Source: Aplectana chamaeleonis (lineage: Eukaryota; Nematoda; Chromadorea; Rhabditida; Cosmocercidae). Taken from it: a stretch of 64,000 bases of DNA. Positions 21,580 to 31,246 of the stretch are shown here, piece after piece (the first letter of the stretch is position 1; each line of letters starts with the position of its first letter). The position numbers and the translations under genes are program-made. The notes below the pieces were generated by a model. That model was not told where the DNA came from. It worked only from the letters and a program-made list of their open reading frames with translations, and did no database searches. Location: NCBI GenBank assembly GCA_029168955.1, contig JAPDOI010000010.1, forward strand, positions 3,867,001-3,931,000. The letters run 5' to 3'.

Positions 21580-21708
21580 CATGATCATCAAGTCAATGAT
21601 GCAGTCTTGAATGTTGTCTGCCCTGAATGTAAGGAAACGTTCCATCATTACTCTGACCTCGCCAGGCGCTGTGGGGAAGCTCACACAGACGAGGAAGGAA
21701 GTAAATGA
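21580..21708 (+). pseudogene. C2H2 zinc-finger fragment
   Basis: After a possible acceptor (GGTTCAG at 21573-21579), an open frame encodes one C2H2-like finger, VVCPECKETFHHYSDL then CGEAH, with C-x2-C and a distal His (the first zinc His position is Arg in LARRC). It ends at a TGA at 21706. The finger type is the same as the better one at 23001-23085. It is too short to be a gene alone and is probably a relic or one exon of the zinc-finger unit downstream. Confidence 0.4.
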
Positions 21709-22117
21709 TTCAGCATATATTCTTAACCCTCTAACGCGAATGACAGTATATCGGTTTCGTATCACAAATTCCTTATCACAGTGTTGTTGTCCACCAGATC
21801 ACATGAGTTTCTCAGCTTTGTGCCTCTAAAGGCTAAATATCCCACTTTGGTCATCATCAATATTAAAAAATATTAAAAAATGACTTTAAAAAGTGTAAAG
21901 AATATTTCACAAGTGAAAATATGATAAGTGGATTCCGTACCACATGAAAAAATGAACTATTCCAGTTGTATTACTTGAGTGTATTTACAAGACAACTGGT
22001 TTTCGTATTTAAAACGATCTTCTGTAAGAAAAACTGGCCGCAAAGCTCTTTCTGATCTGAATTCGGACTCTAACGAACGTAAATTCGAGAAATGGTGAGT
22101 CGGTGAATTTTAGCGAG

Positions 22118-22319
22118 TTGCGCGTAAAGGCGCGTGTGTTGTGTGCGCCTGCACCACACGCATTTTATTTTACGCGTGAGTCCCGATGACCGAGGCGTCT
22201 GTGAGGATTAAGCCCATTCAACTGGGGCTAATGCCATGGAGACAAAACACAAAACGATTGACCGTGAAATAAATTGTCTGGTGTGCATCCACGCACAAGA
22301 CCGCCCACCTTACGCGCAA
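22118..22319. repeat. MITE, 202 bp, TTGCGCGTAA ends
   Basis: It begins TTGCGCGTAAAGGCGCGTGT and ends CACCTTACGCGCAA. Both halves recur separately elsewhere: the first half inverted at 19010-19125, the second half inverted at 23755-23870 (through ATTGACCGTGAAATAAATTG). This makes the family and its borders reasonably clear. Confidence 0.7.
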
Positions 22320-22671
22320 TTCTTCGGTGGGTCGTCGCGTTCGAATAGCGAGCAATGCATGCAGGAATTAGGAAGAGGGCATATTATACGTCGTTGCACA
22401 GCGATTCGGGGTTATGGGGTGTATTAAATGAATAAAATATGATTTTCCTAACCTATTCATCTCCAACATTAGTTTCCGCACACTATTAATACTACTGCTG
22501 GAAAATCTAACTAGCTTTTTTGCGAACTGCATCCTGACATTGTGTTGGGTCAATCATCTAATGGGCTTTTCTTGTGAAATCCGCTTCCTGCATTCAAATA
22601 CCTGATACCTGAATTGTTTTCGGGAAGTCCTAAATTCTCTTTATTCGTATTTAAACTGCTTACCCACTTCT
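22320..22671. other. No feature seen
   Basis: About 350 bp of AT-rich sequence between the MITE and the zinc-finger region. No motif found. Confidence 0.35.
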
Positions 22672-23351
22672 ATGTTTAGATTTTTTTTAGAAGCGTCGAA
22701 ATATGTAGCCTGTGGATTGGGGCCTCTGCTGTTGTACAATTTGTGCCAGCATTTGCGCAAAAAACAATTTTGGACTGACGAAGAGGTGAAAAATGAAAAA
22801 CAAAGACTAAGACACAAAGTTAAGACTGGAAGGAAAGGTGACTTCAAATGTGAGGAGTGCGAATCGGTATGCACTTGTCGTCGGAGCCTGCTCCAACATA
22901 AAAAAGTACGATTTTAATGGATCAAATGTCAAGATAAGCTATACTCAAGATAAGCTATACTAAGTTATCAAACTTTTATAATGATCACGGAACTGCTGGT
23001 GTCAAGAGGAATATTGTGTGTCCTGATTGCGGAAAAGGTTTCAATTCGAATCCTTCTCTAGCCAGCCATTGTCAAGACTCACACCAAGACTCTCGATGTA
23101 GATAGAGAGAATTTGGCCACGTGTTGCGCTCACCTCCTACTGCTAGCAAAGACATCATTTCCTGGCTTAGCTGCTCCAACTTCTGCACATGCAAAGCGTG
23201 GGCTCACGAGAATTGCTCTAGTGGAGTTGGCGGCCGATGCAGTCTATGCAACAGGGGCGTTTGGCGGGAGGAGAAAACACTCCCGCCTGCGGCCAAACGT
23301 AATCGTACATTTTCTGGATCCGTTTTGGCGAATTCAAATGTTTCGCAGTGA
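22672..23351 (+). pseudogene. C2H2 plus PHD-like zinc-finger protein fragment
   Basis: Three open pieces suggest a decayed zinc-finger gene or transposon protein. Piece 1 (22672-22905) ends in FKCEECESVCTCRRSLLQHKK followed by GTACG, a possible donor. Piece 2 (about 22980-23102) carries a canonical finger, CPDCGKGFNSNPSLASHC then a His four residues on (C-x2-C-x12-H-x4-H). After an in-frame TAG at 23103, piece 3 (to 23351) continues in the same frame with WLSCSNFCTCKAWAHENC and RCSLC, a PHD-like cluster of Cys and a W-x-H. Nematode genomes carry transposase-linked proteins with such fingers, but I cannot assign one. It may instead be a small real gene with introns. Confidence 0.4.
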
Positions 23352-23464
23352 ACCCTGATTTGTCTTGTTATTTTGTTGTTCAGCTATCTCTTTTATGACT
23401 GAGTAGGTTGTGTTATCGCTTGGTTTTGCCTAGGCCTTGTGATCACTTAGAATTTTATAAAATA

Positions 23465-23525
23465 TTGTAATTGTAATGTATTTGTTACTCCTCGTTGTAA
23501 TTGTAATGTATTTGTTACTCCTGTC
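23465..23525 (+). repeat. Tandem duplication of about 31 bp
   Basis: TTGTAATTGTAATGTATTTG followed by TTACTCCT occurs twice in tandem. Confidence 0.75.
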
Positions 23526-23754
23526 GTTACAAGCCAAAAATTGCTATCAAGAGTTTTCAAATGAAGCATAATGAAGGATCTACAGTTCATCACCTCACAT
23601 CCCCTGCAGAACGACTTATATGCCCTCCTATCTAATAAAACTCTCAAGGATTATAAAAGGGCTGAAAAAAAACCATATCCGGCTTGAAACACAGGCCAAC
23701 TCTCTAAAAAACCCTTTTGGCGGTTACCTGCTGCCTTTAGCCTTTATTAAAGAA

Positions 23755-23870
23755 TTGCGCGTAAGGGGGCGTGTATTGTACGTAGATGCACACAAGGCAA
23801 TTTATTTCACGGTCAATCGTTTTGTGTTTTGTCTCCATGGCATTAGCCTTCAACTGGCACGCCAGCCTTG
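23755..23870 (-). repeat. Partial inverted MITE copy (TTGCGCGTAA family)
   Basis: It is inverted relative to 22224-22319, sharing GCCATGGAGACAAAACACAA and the terminal TTACGCGCAA. Only half of the element is present. Confidence 0.65.
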
Positions 23871-23997
23871 TGAAAACGCGAAATGCCGGACGGCACCGAT
23901 TGCCAACACAGGCGTCAAATGCAGTGTTTGGTGGTGCAACTGCACAACACACTGCAGATGTTACGCCTAAGTTATTGATTCCCTCCGACACTGGCAG

Positions 23998-24092
23998 CGG
24001 ACTCCTACAGGAGTCGGCTGGGAGTCCTAGTCTCCCCTGCAACAGGAGTCCTGATTTTCCCCTGTAGGAGTCCTGTGATACTCCTGTAGGAG
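23998..24092. repeat. CTCCTGTAGGAG palindrome cluster
   Basis: The 12-bp palindrome CTCCTGTAGGAG and close variants occur several times. The cluster continues after the retrotransposon at 26334, so that element landed inside it. Related words occur at 26850-26990. Confidence 0.6.
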
Positions 24093-24104
24093 TCCTATTA
24101 TTCT

Positions 24105-26322
24105 TCTTCTCTTCTTCTTCTTTGCAGCCACAAAGAGGGGTTCTGTCATAGGTTCAGAAACTCGGCCACTAGCACTGGGTTCGTCCACAGATCCATTGTC
24201 GTCAATGTAGTCGGTCTTTTCGGGCAATTGAACAGGTGCGCAGTAGTATGCCCTTGACTACCGCAATCAGGACACTCGTCAGGTTTGCTGTTGTCAATCC
24301 TATGCAAGTATGACATAAGCATGGGGGAGTGTCCACAGCGTAACGATGCAAGGGTGCACCTGGCACGCCTGCCAAGTTCCATCTCTGTCTCGGAGACCTT
24401 TGGAGGTGCGACTCCCAGGATGGGGTTTATGGCAACTCTGCTCAAGTGTTCGTTCACGAATCGGGTATGCTCCGTGCGCAAGAGACGGAGGCGTTCTTGT
24501 TGTGCTTCAGTCCATCTCTGCACATCTACTTTCGACGGAGCATCAGCGAAAGGCTTTCTGATACATCTCTCTCTCACCGGGTTTAGTACTCTTCGCGAAG
24601 GATGATTCGGCTGCTTCACGATGTTAATGTACATTTGTTGCGCCTGGAGTTGGCAGTGGTCTCTAACTGGCAATATGCGAGCTTCGGCATGTAAGTGCTC
24701 TATTGGAGAGCTTTTGGAACAGCCTGTTGCAATTCGCAGAGCACAATTTTGGACGCGCTGCAGCTTGGACCAAGAGGTGTCCGACACGATGTGCTGCCAG
24801 ACTGGCGCAGCATACCCAAGGCGGGTTGCACAATAGCCTTATACGTGGTCAGGATCGTTTCTTTATTGCATCCCCAGGACGTTCCACCGAGAGCACGCAG
24901 GACGTTGAGTCTTGTTTTCACTGTGGCTTGCTTCTGCTCAGTGTTCTTATGAAACTTCAACGAAGGATCCAACACGAGTCCAAGCAGCTTGGGGAATCGG
25001 GTGGCCTGCAATTGAGTTTCGTCCCATTTAACCATAGGATGGGCACTGTGCTCTGCATTATCAGTGGAAAAGACGGTGACGGACGATTTGGAGGCAGAGA
25101 CTGTGAGCATTTTGCGATCGAAGAAACATTTCAACTCGATCAAGTAGTCATTGATCTTACTGGTGGCTACCTTAATGTCGCGATCTCGGCACAGAATAGT
25201 AATATCATCCGCGTATGCAACGACCTTGATGTCTTGAGGGGAACGGGCAGATCTTCTAGATATAAACTGAAAAGTGCAGGCGATAAAACTCCTCCTTGAG
25301 GGACACCAGCGGCGATGGGGATGCTATTGGAAACATGTCCCTGGAATAGCACATTTGCCCGACGTCCTTTAGTGAAGGCAGTTATCCACCGCTTCTGCCA
25401 TGGCTTGATGGTAGACTTCAACAGACTCTCTGATAGTAGGCCTAGATTGACAGTGTCAAATGCCTTTGTTAAGTCGAGGGCCACACCAACAGTACGTTGG
25501 GGTTTGATGGCATTGAAGCCGTCCAGCACATAGCTCACAATTTCCAACAAGGCCGTAGTGGTGGAATGTAATTTACGGAAACCATGTTGGTGCTGCTGTT
25601 GGCTGTTATGCTCGGCAAGCTCCTCCACAACCAGTTTTTCGGCAATTTTGGCGATGGGTGAGAGCAGACTGATCGGCCGGTACCCTTTAGCCGTGGATGG
25701 TGACTTTCCCGGCTTCGGCAGTGGAATAACACGAGCCACTTTCCAATTTTGGGGTAAAATGCACGTACGAAACGATGTATTTATGACGTCAGCAATAAAG
25801 GGCATTAGTTCACTGGGCAGTCTCCTCAGGACTGCAGGGCTCAAACCGTCTGGCCCTAATGCCTTCGAGTTGCTCATCTCCTTTATCGCCTTCTCGACCT
25901 GTGCAGGCGTGACTGCATCATCTACATCCATGAGAGGCAACTTACAGAGTTCCCGTACAGTTATTCTGTTCTGTTTCTCTCTTTTGGTTCTAGTGATGAA
26001 AAAATGCTTCCCAAGAGCATTTGCGGCCTCCTTCCCTGATTTGAAGACTCCATCTTCAAACTCAATCGTGGAATTGTCGGCGGAGGTGAACTTTCCGGAG
26101 ATCCTTTTCAAGGCCTTCCACGTTGCTGCTGCATCATTTCTGAAGTTCATCTTCTCAGTGAACTTTTCCCAAGTTTCCTTATTGCCGAGATGTCGTACGT
26201 TCGTGCCGTGGCAGTGTGGAGGAAAGAAGATCACCTCCGTGCAAACCGACGTCAATCCCTCCGCGGAGAGGGTTTTTGTCATGGGAGAGGTGCTGGCTGG
26301 CTGCAGCTCTCCTGAGGATTCT
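24105..26322 (-). mobile_element. Non-LTR retrotransposon copy B with 5' inversion (twin priming)
   Basis: This is the same family as copy A, minus strand, with a GAA-rich tail at its 3' end. It is flanked by a perfect 12-bp duplication TCCTATTATTCT at 24093-24104 and 26323-26334. From 24105 to about 26180 it is in sense order (C-terminal domain, reverse transcriptase, linker). From about 26182 to 26322 it is inverted: this stretch is the reverse complement of copy A 6400-6543. About 1.24 kb between these parts is absent. The inner end of the inverted part coincides with the 5' terminus of copy A. This is the structure predicted by twin priming. Confidence 0.92.
24146..26180 (-). pseudogene. 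Copy B reverse transcriptase and C-terminal domain (frameshifted)
   Basis: Three overlapping open segments make up one broken protein: 25167-26180 (linker WEKFTEKM, then GPDGLSPAVL, GYRPISLLSP, ALDLTKAFDTVN, GVPQGGVLSPALFS), 24700-25143 (thumb, LGLVLD, LRALGG) and 24146-24787 (helix QQERLRLLR, zinc knuckle CPDC-x8-HLFNC). The catalytic AYADD box, at about 25204-25218, falls in the short gap where the first frame is lost. A further frameshift lies near 24790. The endonuclease is missing owing to the 5' rearrangement, so the copy was dead on arrival. Similarity to copy A is high throughout, including the position of the stop shortly before the tail. Confidence 0.88.
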
Positions 26323-26360
26323 TCCTATTATTCTCCTGTAGGAGACCGGAACTTGTAATA

Positions 26361-26499
26361 TCGGCATGGATCGGGAAGAGACTTCGCGTGCATTGTTGAA
26401 GGTTGGCGCTAACTCGGTGCACCTATGTTATAGCACACGGAACCGAGTTTGCGCCAACTTTCAACAGTGAACGCGAAGTCTCTTCGCGATCCATGCCGA
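26361..26499. repeat. 139-bp palindromic hairpin, copy 1
   Basis: TCGGCATGGATCG and then AAGAGACTTCGCGT, TGTTGAAGGTTGGCGC are mirrored by GCGCCAACTTTCAACA, ACGCGAAGTCTCTT, CGATCCATGCCGA. The arms are about 58 bp with a small unmatched centre. A same-length copy lies at 56472-56610. Confidence 0.85.
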
Positions 26500-26850
26500 C
26501 GTTACGGTAGCTCGGAGGGAATTTCAAATAACGTTTGCTGGAATCAAGCCAAAACTGCCTTGTTTTCGAATTTCTTTTAAATCGAAGCATGATTTTCACA
26601 CTTCTTCGTTGACGATTTTGTCAACGGCAAAAATTAGTGTAGCGCATTAAGCCCCATTACATTCCTCCCTCACTTTTCATCAAGGAAGAAATTCGGCTCC
26701 TAAGCACCCCAATCAATCAATGAGAGGGGCGCCTCTGTGAACCTGCATGGGCGAATCAGCTTTCCACCCCATGCACACGTGTATCGTACACCGCGCGGGT
26801 TCGATCAATGGTTCAACGTGCGCGTTCCTGGACAACTACCGGAGTTGTTT
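26500..26850. other. No gene seen
   Basis: Mixed sequence with no recognisable ORF. It holds no element borders that I can pair. Confidence 0.35.
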
Positions 26851-27220
26851 TGTCCTGTAGGAGACCCAGTGGAAGCGATGCGGCAGCATGTCCTGTAGGA
26901 GACCGCTTCGCTCTAGTTCGGTCTCCCACAGGACAAAACAGCTCCTGTAGGAGACCGCGATCGCAGTTTTCTCCCGTAGGACTCCGCTGCCAGTGTCGGA
27001 GCCACCACAAATCACTCAGACAAGCCCAAGGACGATCCGCGGCGCTTTTGCAGGATCGTCCGCGGCCGACGACCGGACGATCCTTCACCGAAGCCGCGGA
27101 TGCGCCGGCAATGCGCCGCGGACCATCTTGCCAGCGCCGCGGATCGTCCTGCAGGCGCCGCGGATCGTCCTGCAGGCGCCGTGGACCGTCCTGAGAGCCG
27201 CCGCGGACAGTCCTTTTGAA
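26850..27220 (+). repeat. GTAGGAGACC words and 21-bp GC-rich minisatellite
   Basis: 26857-26990 holds several CCTGTAGGAGACC words in both orientations. 27112-27216 has five copies of a 21-bp unit, GCGCCGCGGATCGTCCTGCA plus G, with substitutions. Diverged relatives of the unit reappear at 28768-28890. The open frames here follow from the repeat length and are not genes. Confidence 0.75.
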
Positions 27221-27231
27221 TATTGTTATCC

Positions 27232-27880
27232 AGCCCACCCCAACCGACTCATTGGCCGTGGGACAGATTTTGGCATTGGAGTACGCTTTCGCGCTAGCAT
27301 TCCATACTCCTCAGAAAGCCTCAATATCACAATTTTGCAGGATTTCTCCATCGTAAGAGCTAATTTCAAGAGTAGAACAGCTCGACTAACATGCATAACT
27401 GGTTTCGATAGTTTAGCTGTACAACTGTGACATGTATCGCTGAAGTATTGTGAAAATATTATATTTTATTGCAATCTTTTAAACATCGGTGATGTATAAT
27501 TATGATTATGAACAAATGATTAATGTATGATCATGAGCTTTAAATTCTCGAAATCGATAGCTCATATTTTATGACTCTTAAGCAACAACTTTGTAATATT
27601 AGTTTAGACTGAAGACCTGTAACACATAGTTATTGCACAATCAGTTGTTTGTGTTACCATGGGCATGCATTGCAATATGCCATGAACTGAACAAGTCTAC
27701 GAATGCACATCGAAACCAGTTCTACATGTAAATTGAGCTGTTCTACCTCTGAAAATAAGTCGTACGGTAGAGCAACCCTGCGAAATTGTGATACTGATGC
27801 TTTCTGAGGAGATAAGAAAGCTAACGCGAAGAGCGTGCAGCAATGCCGAAATCTGTCTCACGGCCAATGAGTGACTGTTT
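27232..27880. repeat. Foldback element, about 170-bp arms
   Basis: The left arm (ACTCATTGGCCGTGGGACAG, then ATTTTGGCATTG, GAAAGCCTCAATATCACAAT) is mirrored by the right arm (ATTGTGATACTGATGCTTTC, CAATGCCGAAATCTGTC, CACGGCCAATGAGT). The centre is AT-rich without an ORF. Confidence 0.7.
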
Positions 27881-28151
27881 CCATCTAATTGGGAGTGGTG
27901 CTCTACTAGAATATCCCACTCGATGGAAATAGAGTTCATGTACTGTGCTTCTCTGCGTCAAATTCCACTCCTCTGCGTCAAATTCCCCTCCGCAATTGCG
28001 TATTGAGACGCTTCGCGGCCGCACGCGCTCGAGCCGGACGATATTCCGGCGCCGTAGCCGATAAGCTGATTGTAGGTGTTTTTTTCATTTTCTTCAAATT
28101 TCTTGGCTTCTGTGACCAAACCCGTCCTTCTGTGTTTCTTCATATATTAAA

Positions 28152-28582
28152 GTATTATATCTACATGCACACCAATTTTTCCTTCCAGATGCTTCCGCAA
28201 CAACTTCTAGGGGAGAAAAAATTCACGGGGGTATTTAATTTTTTATTTCACGTTTATTTTTGTAATTCTCTCTTTTTGTTTTCCTTCCTTACATTCCAGT
28301 GATTTATATGATTGTTTGGTTTTCTAGGGTAGATCTGGTTTCATGCCGAAATCGATCAAAGTCGGTATCAAACCGGAACTATTCTTGAAAAAAAAACATG
28401 AGGAGAATTACCAAACCAAACAATCATGAAAATTATTTGAATGAGAAAAAAAAACAAAATCAGAAGAGAATCTCAAAAATGAACGAGAATATGAAAATTT
28501 ACTTACCATCGGGAATTTTTTTCTGCCCTAGAAGTTGTTGCGATGGCATCTAGAAAGAATAATTAGCGTGCATGTAGATATA
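28152..28582. repeat. Foldback with exon-like motifs in both arms
   Basis: The two arms (about 170 bp) are inverted copies sharing TATATCTACATGCAC, CGCAACAACTTCTAGGG and ATGATTGTTTGGTTT. Each arm carries ATG after a pyrimidine-rich CAG or TAG acceptor. The minus-strand arm also has a GTAAGT donor: 28507-28549 would be a 43-nt exon starting ATGCC and ending GATG. The plus-strand arm lacks the donor. Whether this is a true duplicated exon is open. Confidence 0.6.
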
Positions 28583-28767
28583 ACGGTTTGAAGAAGTTAC
28601 AAATACGAGAAAGTCGAAGTCAGCGGCTGGGGATTTGTCTAAGACTGCGGGGAATGAGGTGGTGGAGTCGTTCAATCCAAAAACAATTCAAAAATATAAG
28701 TGGCTGCTTTTGGGCGATCGGTATCGAGTTGGTGGACTGCCGGTGCGCCCCGAAACCACCCTATCTA

Positions 28768-28890
28768 GAACCTACAGCGCCGCGGATCGGCCGTTTGACC
28801 ATCCCACTATCAATCGTGCCGCGGATCAGCCGCCAAGCGCCGCGGACCATCCGGAAAGCTCATCTGCCGCCGCGGACGAGCCGTGAGCTT
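28768..28890. repeat. Diverged GC-rich minisatellite units
   Basis: CGCCGCGGATC-type words at irregular spacing, related to 27112-27216. A short inverted pair, CTCAGACAAGC at 27017 and GCTTGTCTGAG at 28887, may mark the ends of one larger element that contains both. Confidence 0.45.
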
Positions 28891-29154
28891 GTCTGAGCAT
28901 GGTAGAACCACGAATTCATAGCGGAAACGCTATTTGTGAGGTAGATGTTCATTTGATACGCTACTAAAAGAAGATGTGAGAGAATGATCAACATAAGAAC
29001 TAAGAGAGAATTCTAAAATATATGAAACGTGAAAAAAAGGAAGTAGCAGAAACTAGTAATGAATGGCTTAGGCCTTGTAACAGTTTTCATAGTTTTCGCT
29101 TGAAGAATAGGCCGTCACCCAGGGATCTCCTTCCGCTGAAGCAAATAGAGTAGA
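28891..29154. other. No feature seen
   Basis: AT-rich sequence without recognisable motifs. Confidence 0.35.
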
Positions 29155-29159
29155 ACGGA

Positions 29160-29450
29160 TTTTCACCCCCGATATACGACAGATTTTGCCTCCACGAAGG
29201 GATTTTCCTCCCCTGAGCCACCGTTCAAATACGTTTCAGACGGATTCCCACCCGCGAAATACCCGATGTACGACAGATTTAGCCTCCACGTAGGGGATTT
29301 CCTCCCCAAAGCGACGGTGCAGCCGCAGGCTGCACCGTCCAAATAGGGTTTAAACTGATTTCCACCCCCGAAATACCCGATACACGACAGATTTAGCCTC
29401 CACGCAGGGGATTTCCTCCCCTGAGCACCGTCCAGATAGGGTTATAAATG
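29160..29450 (+). repeat. Three imperfect tandem units of about 93-114 bp
   Basis: ACGACAGATTTAGCCTCCACG followed by GGGATTTCCTCCCC occurs at about 29177, 29270 and 29383, each preceded by CCACCCxCGAAATACCCGAT. Confidence 0.75.
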
Positions 29451-29870
29451 ATTTCTAGAGAGTTTCCACCTCGAAATTAACGGACAACAGCCGACATCCT
29501 CAATACTAGTAAATTTTCATTCTCATTAATGAATTGCGATCAGTTAGTCTTGAATTGAGTTAGGGGGTCGTGAATTACATTATAGGCGTAGCTGGGAGCG
29601 GTGTGTGCAAGTGCATACCACACACCACAATGCATTATTTGACGGCTATGCTGGCAATTGGTGCTGTCCGGCACTTCTCCTCCAGTCCAGCCTTGGCATG
29701 CAAGGAAGGCTGGCGTCCTGGTGGAAGTGGGGCTCGCCCCCCCCCCCCTAGTATCTGAGCGGCTTTGTTGGATTACGGTGCTCAAACGATTTTTCTCTGT
29801 TTCGTGAGTTATTTTTGAATGGAGCAACGTAATCATATCTTTACCTCTTGCTTTACCTTCATCTGCATAT
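29451..29870. other. No gene seen; poly-C run
   Basis: A run of about 12 C residues near 29737-29749 and a small GTGTGTGCAAGTGCATACCACACACC-type hairpin near 29600. No supportable ORF. Confidence 0.4.
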
Positions 29871-30044
29871 CAGGGGTGCGTTCCAAGAACGTTTCCACGA
29901 TTTCGTGGGAGGAAAAACAACCTTCCCATGGAGAAATTTGCTTTCCATGGATGCGAATAATAACTGAAAATTGCTCCCACGTGGCCGCGGCTACGTTTCC
30001 ATGGACGCGTTTAGCCATGGGAATGTTCTTGGAACGCACCCCTG
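29871..30044. mobile_element. 174-bp MITE, CAGGGGTGCG ends (hAT-like)
   Basis: It starts CAGGGGTGCGTTCCAAGAAC and ends with its exact complement, GTTCTTGGAACGCACCCCTG. CAGGGGTG is a typical hAT terminus. I do not find a matching 8-bp duplication; the right flank begins GGGGTGCGTT again, so the border may have been altered. Confidence 0.65.
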
Positions 30045-30607
30045 GGGTGCGTTGAACATATTTAAACCGAAATACAGCGGAGGAGAGGACAAAATGACCT
30101 TCAGGAATGAGGCAAAAGTGAGGAGGAAGGAGAAAAACGACTGCGGCCGCGCGCGGATACAAATGAGGCGAGATTTGCGATTCGAGCACGTCAGAGGCCA
30201 TTCAAAATCCTGCAGGGCTGATGAAAACAGGTTTTGTTGATATCAACAGCAGAAAGTGAAAACTAGGATATATCGCTTCGATCCCATACAACTGACATTG
30301 AAAACCGGATTCGCTATGGCCATGACGCAAGTGGGAAAATCATCCCGATTGTTATTGATACGTGTGAAGGGAGGTAGAGAGATCTGCAAGTAGAAGATCC
30401 AAGACAATTTAGTGAGGTCCTTTCCAGCAACAACACGATTATTTGTAAGCAAGCCCTGTAAAGAAGAAAGAAGTTTTTAGTGAGTGTTTTTCTTTGTGAA
30501 GCCGTAGAACCTATGGGATTGGTTTTTCAAAGTGAACTGGGCCCGGTTTCATTAATGATGAGCGTTCGGTTAAGGGTCAGATCCTCTCTGATTCTCAGCT
30601 TTTTCTT
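30045..30607. other. No gene seen
   Basis: Mixed sequence upstream of the candidate ORF. It contains a few CAG acceptor-like sites but no linked exon that I can defend. Confidence 0.35.
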
Positions 30608-30835
30608 ATGCTACACCTCTGTCTTTTCGTCCTGCTATCTTCAATACATGAGCTTAATCTGGTTCCTGGTCTACAACCGTGTGAAACCCTCTCGCGGAAA
30701 TCACATTTGGATTCTGGGGGCTGTCAAGCTAATATGTATCTGGCTGACCGAACAAAGGGAATACAGTGTAGAAGTGAAAAATACTATGCTGAAAAGGAGA
30801 TGAAGACAGGAAAGTTTGGCCGGAATAAGCGATGA
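30608..30835 (+). CDS. Candidate small secreted protein (75 codons), unrecognised
   Basis: A 75-codon ORF runs from ATG at 30608 to TGA at 30833-30835. The first residues, MLHLCLFVLLSSIHEL, form a short hydrophobic core typical of a signal peptide, with cleavage plausible around residues 15-21. The remaining part has three Cys (in LQPCETL, GGCQAN and IQCRSE) and a basic tail (KEMKTGKFGRNKR). A TTCTCAG acceptor sits 9 bp upstream of the ATG (30592-30598), the spacing seen for nematode trans-splice sites. An AATAAA poly(A) signal lies 48 bp after the stop (30884-30889). A second overlapping frame (30480-30803) is also open, so chance is possible. I recognise no family. The product would be exported if real. 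Confidence 0.3.
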   Translation: MLHLCLFVLLSSIHELNLVPGLQPCETLSRKSHLDSGGCQANMYLADRTKGIQCRSEKYYAEKEMKTGKFGRNKR

Positions 30836-30989
30836 CTATGCATGCGGGTTGAAGGCATGTGTAATGATTCCGCGTCATTTATCAATAAACATTTTCGCTC
30901 TTTCATACGCTTCCCTGTAAAGGTATTTGAGCCATCGATGACATTCACCAATCTTCCTGTACTGTAGAATATACTTTTACATTTTCAGA

Positions 30990-31246
30990 TTTTTTTGAAT
31001 AATCGACTTCTCGAATAGTTCGGGATTTTGAACTTTTCGAATATTCGACTTTCCGAATAATTCGGAATTTTCAAGTTTTCGATTATTCGACTTTTCGAAT
31101 AATTCGGAATTTTGAACTTTTCGAATATTCAGTTTTCGAATCATTTGGAAATTTGCCTTTTCCGAATATTCGACTTTTCGAATAATTCGAAGTCGACTTT
31201 TTCAGTCGAATGATTTTTCGAATCATTCGATTCGGTCAAAGTATAG
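30990..31246 (-). repeat. TTCGAATATTCG-rich repeat, partial element
   Basis: An array of CTTTTCGAATAATTCGGAAT and CGAATATTCG words at roughly 35-45-bp spacing, ending GATTCGGTCAAAGTATAGTG. It is the inverted, truncated counterpart of 43747-44090, which has the complete TTAA-flanked end. Confidence 0.7.

Noticed and set aside
25558..26358. 266-codon plus-strand ORF
   Set aside because: Antisense of the copy B reverse transcriptase, with no motifs of its own.
26808..27238. ORFs over GTAGGAGACC words and the 21-bp minisatellite
   Set aside because: Unit length is a multiple of three and both strands are open. No recognisable domain.
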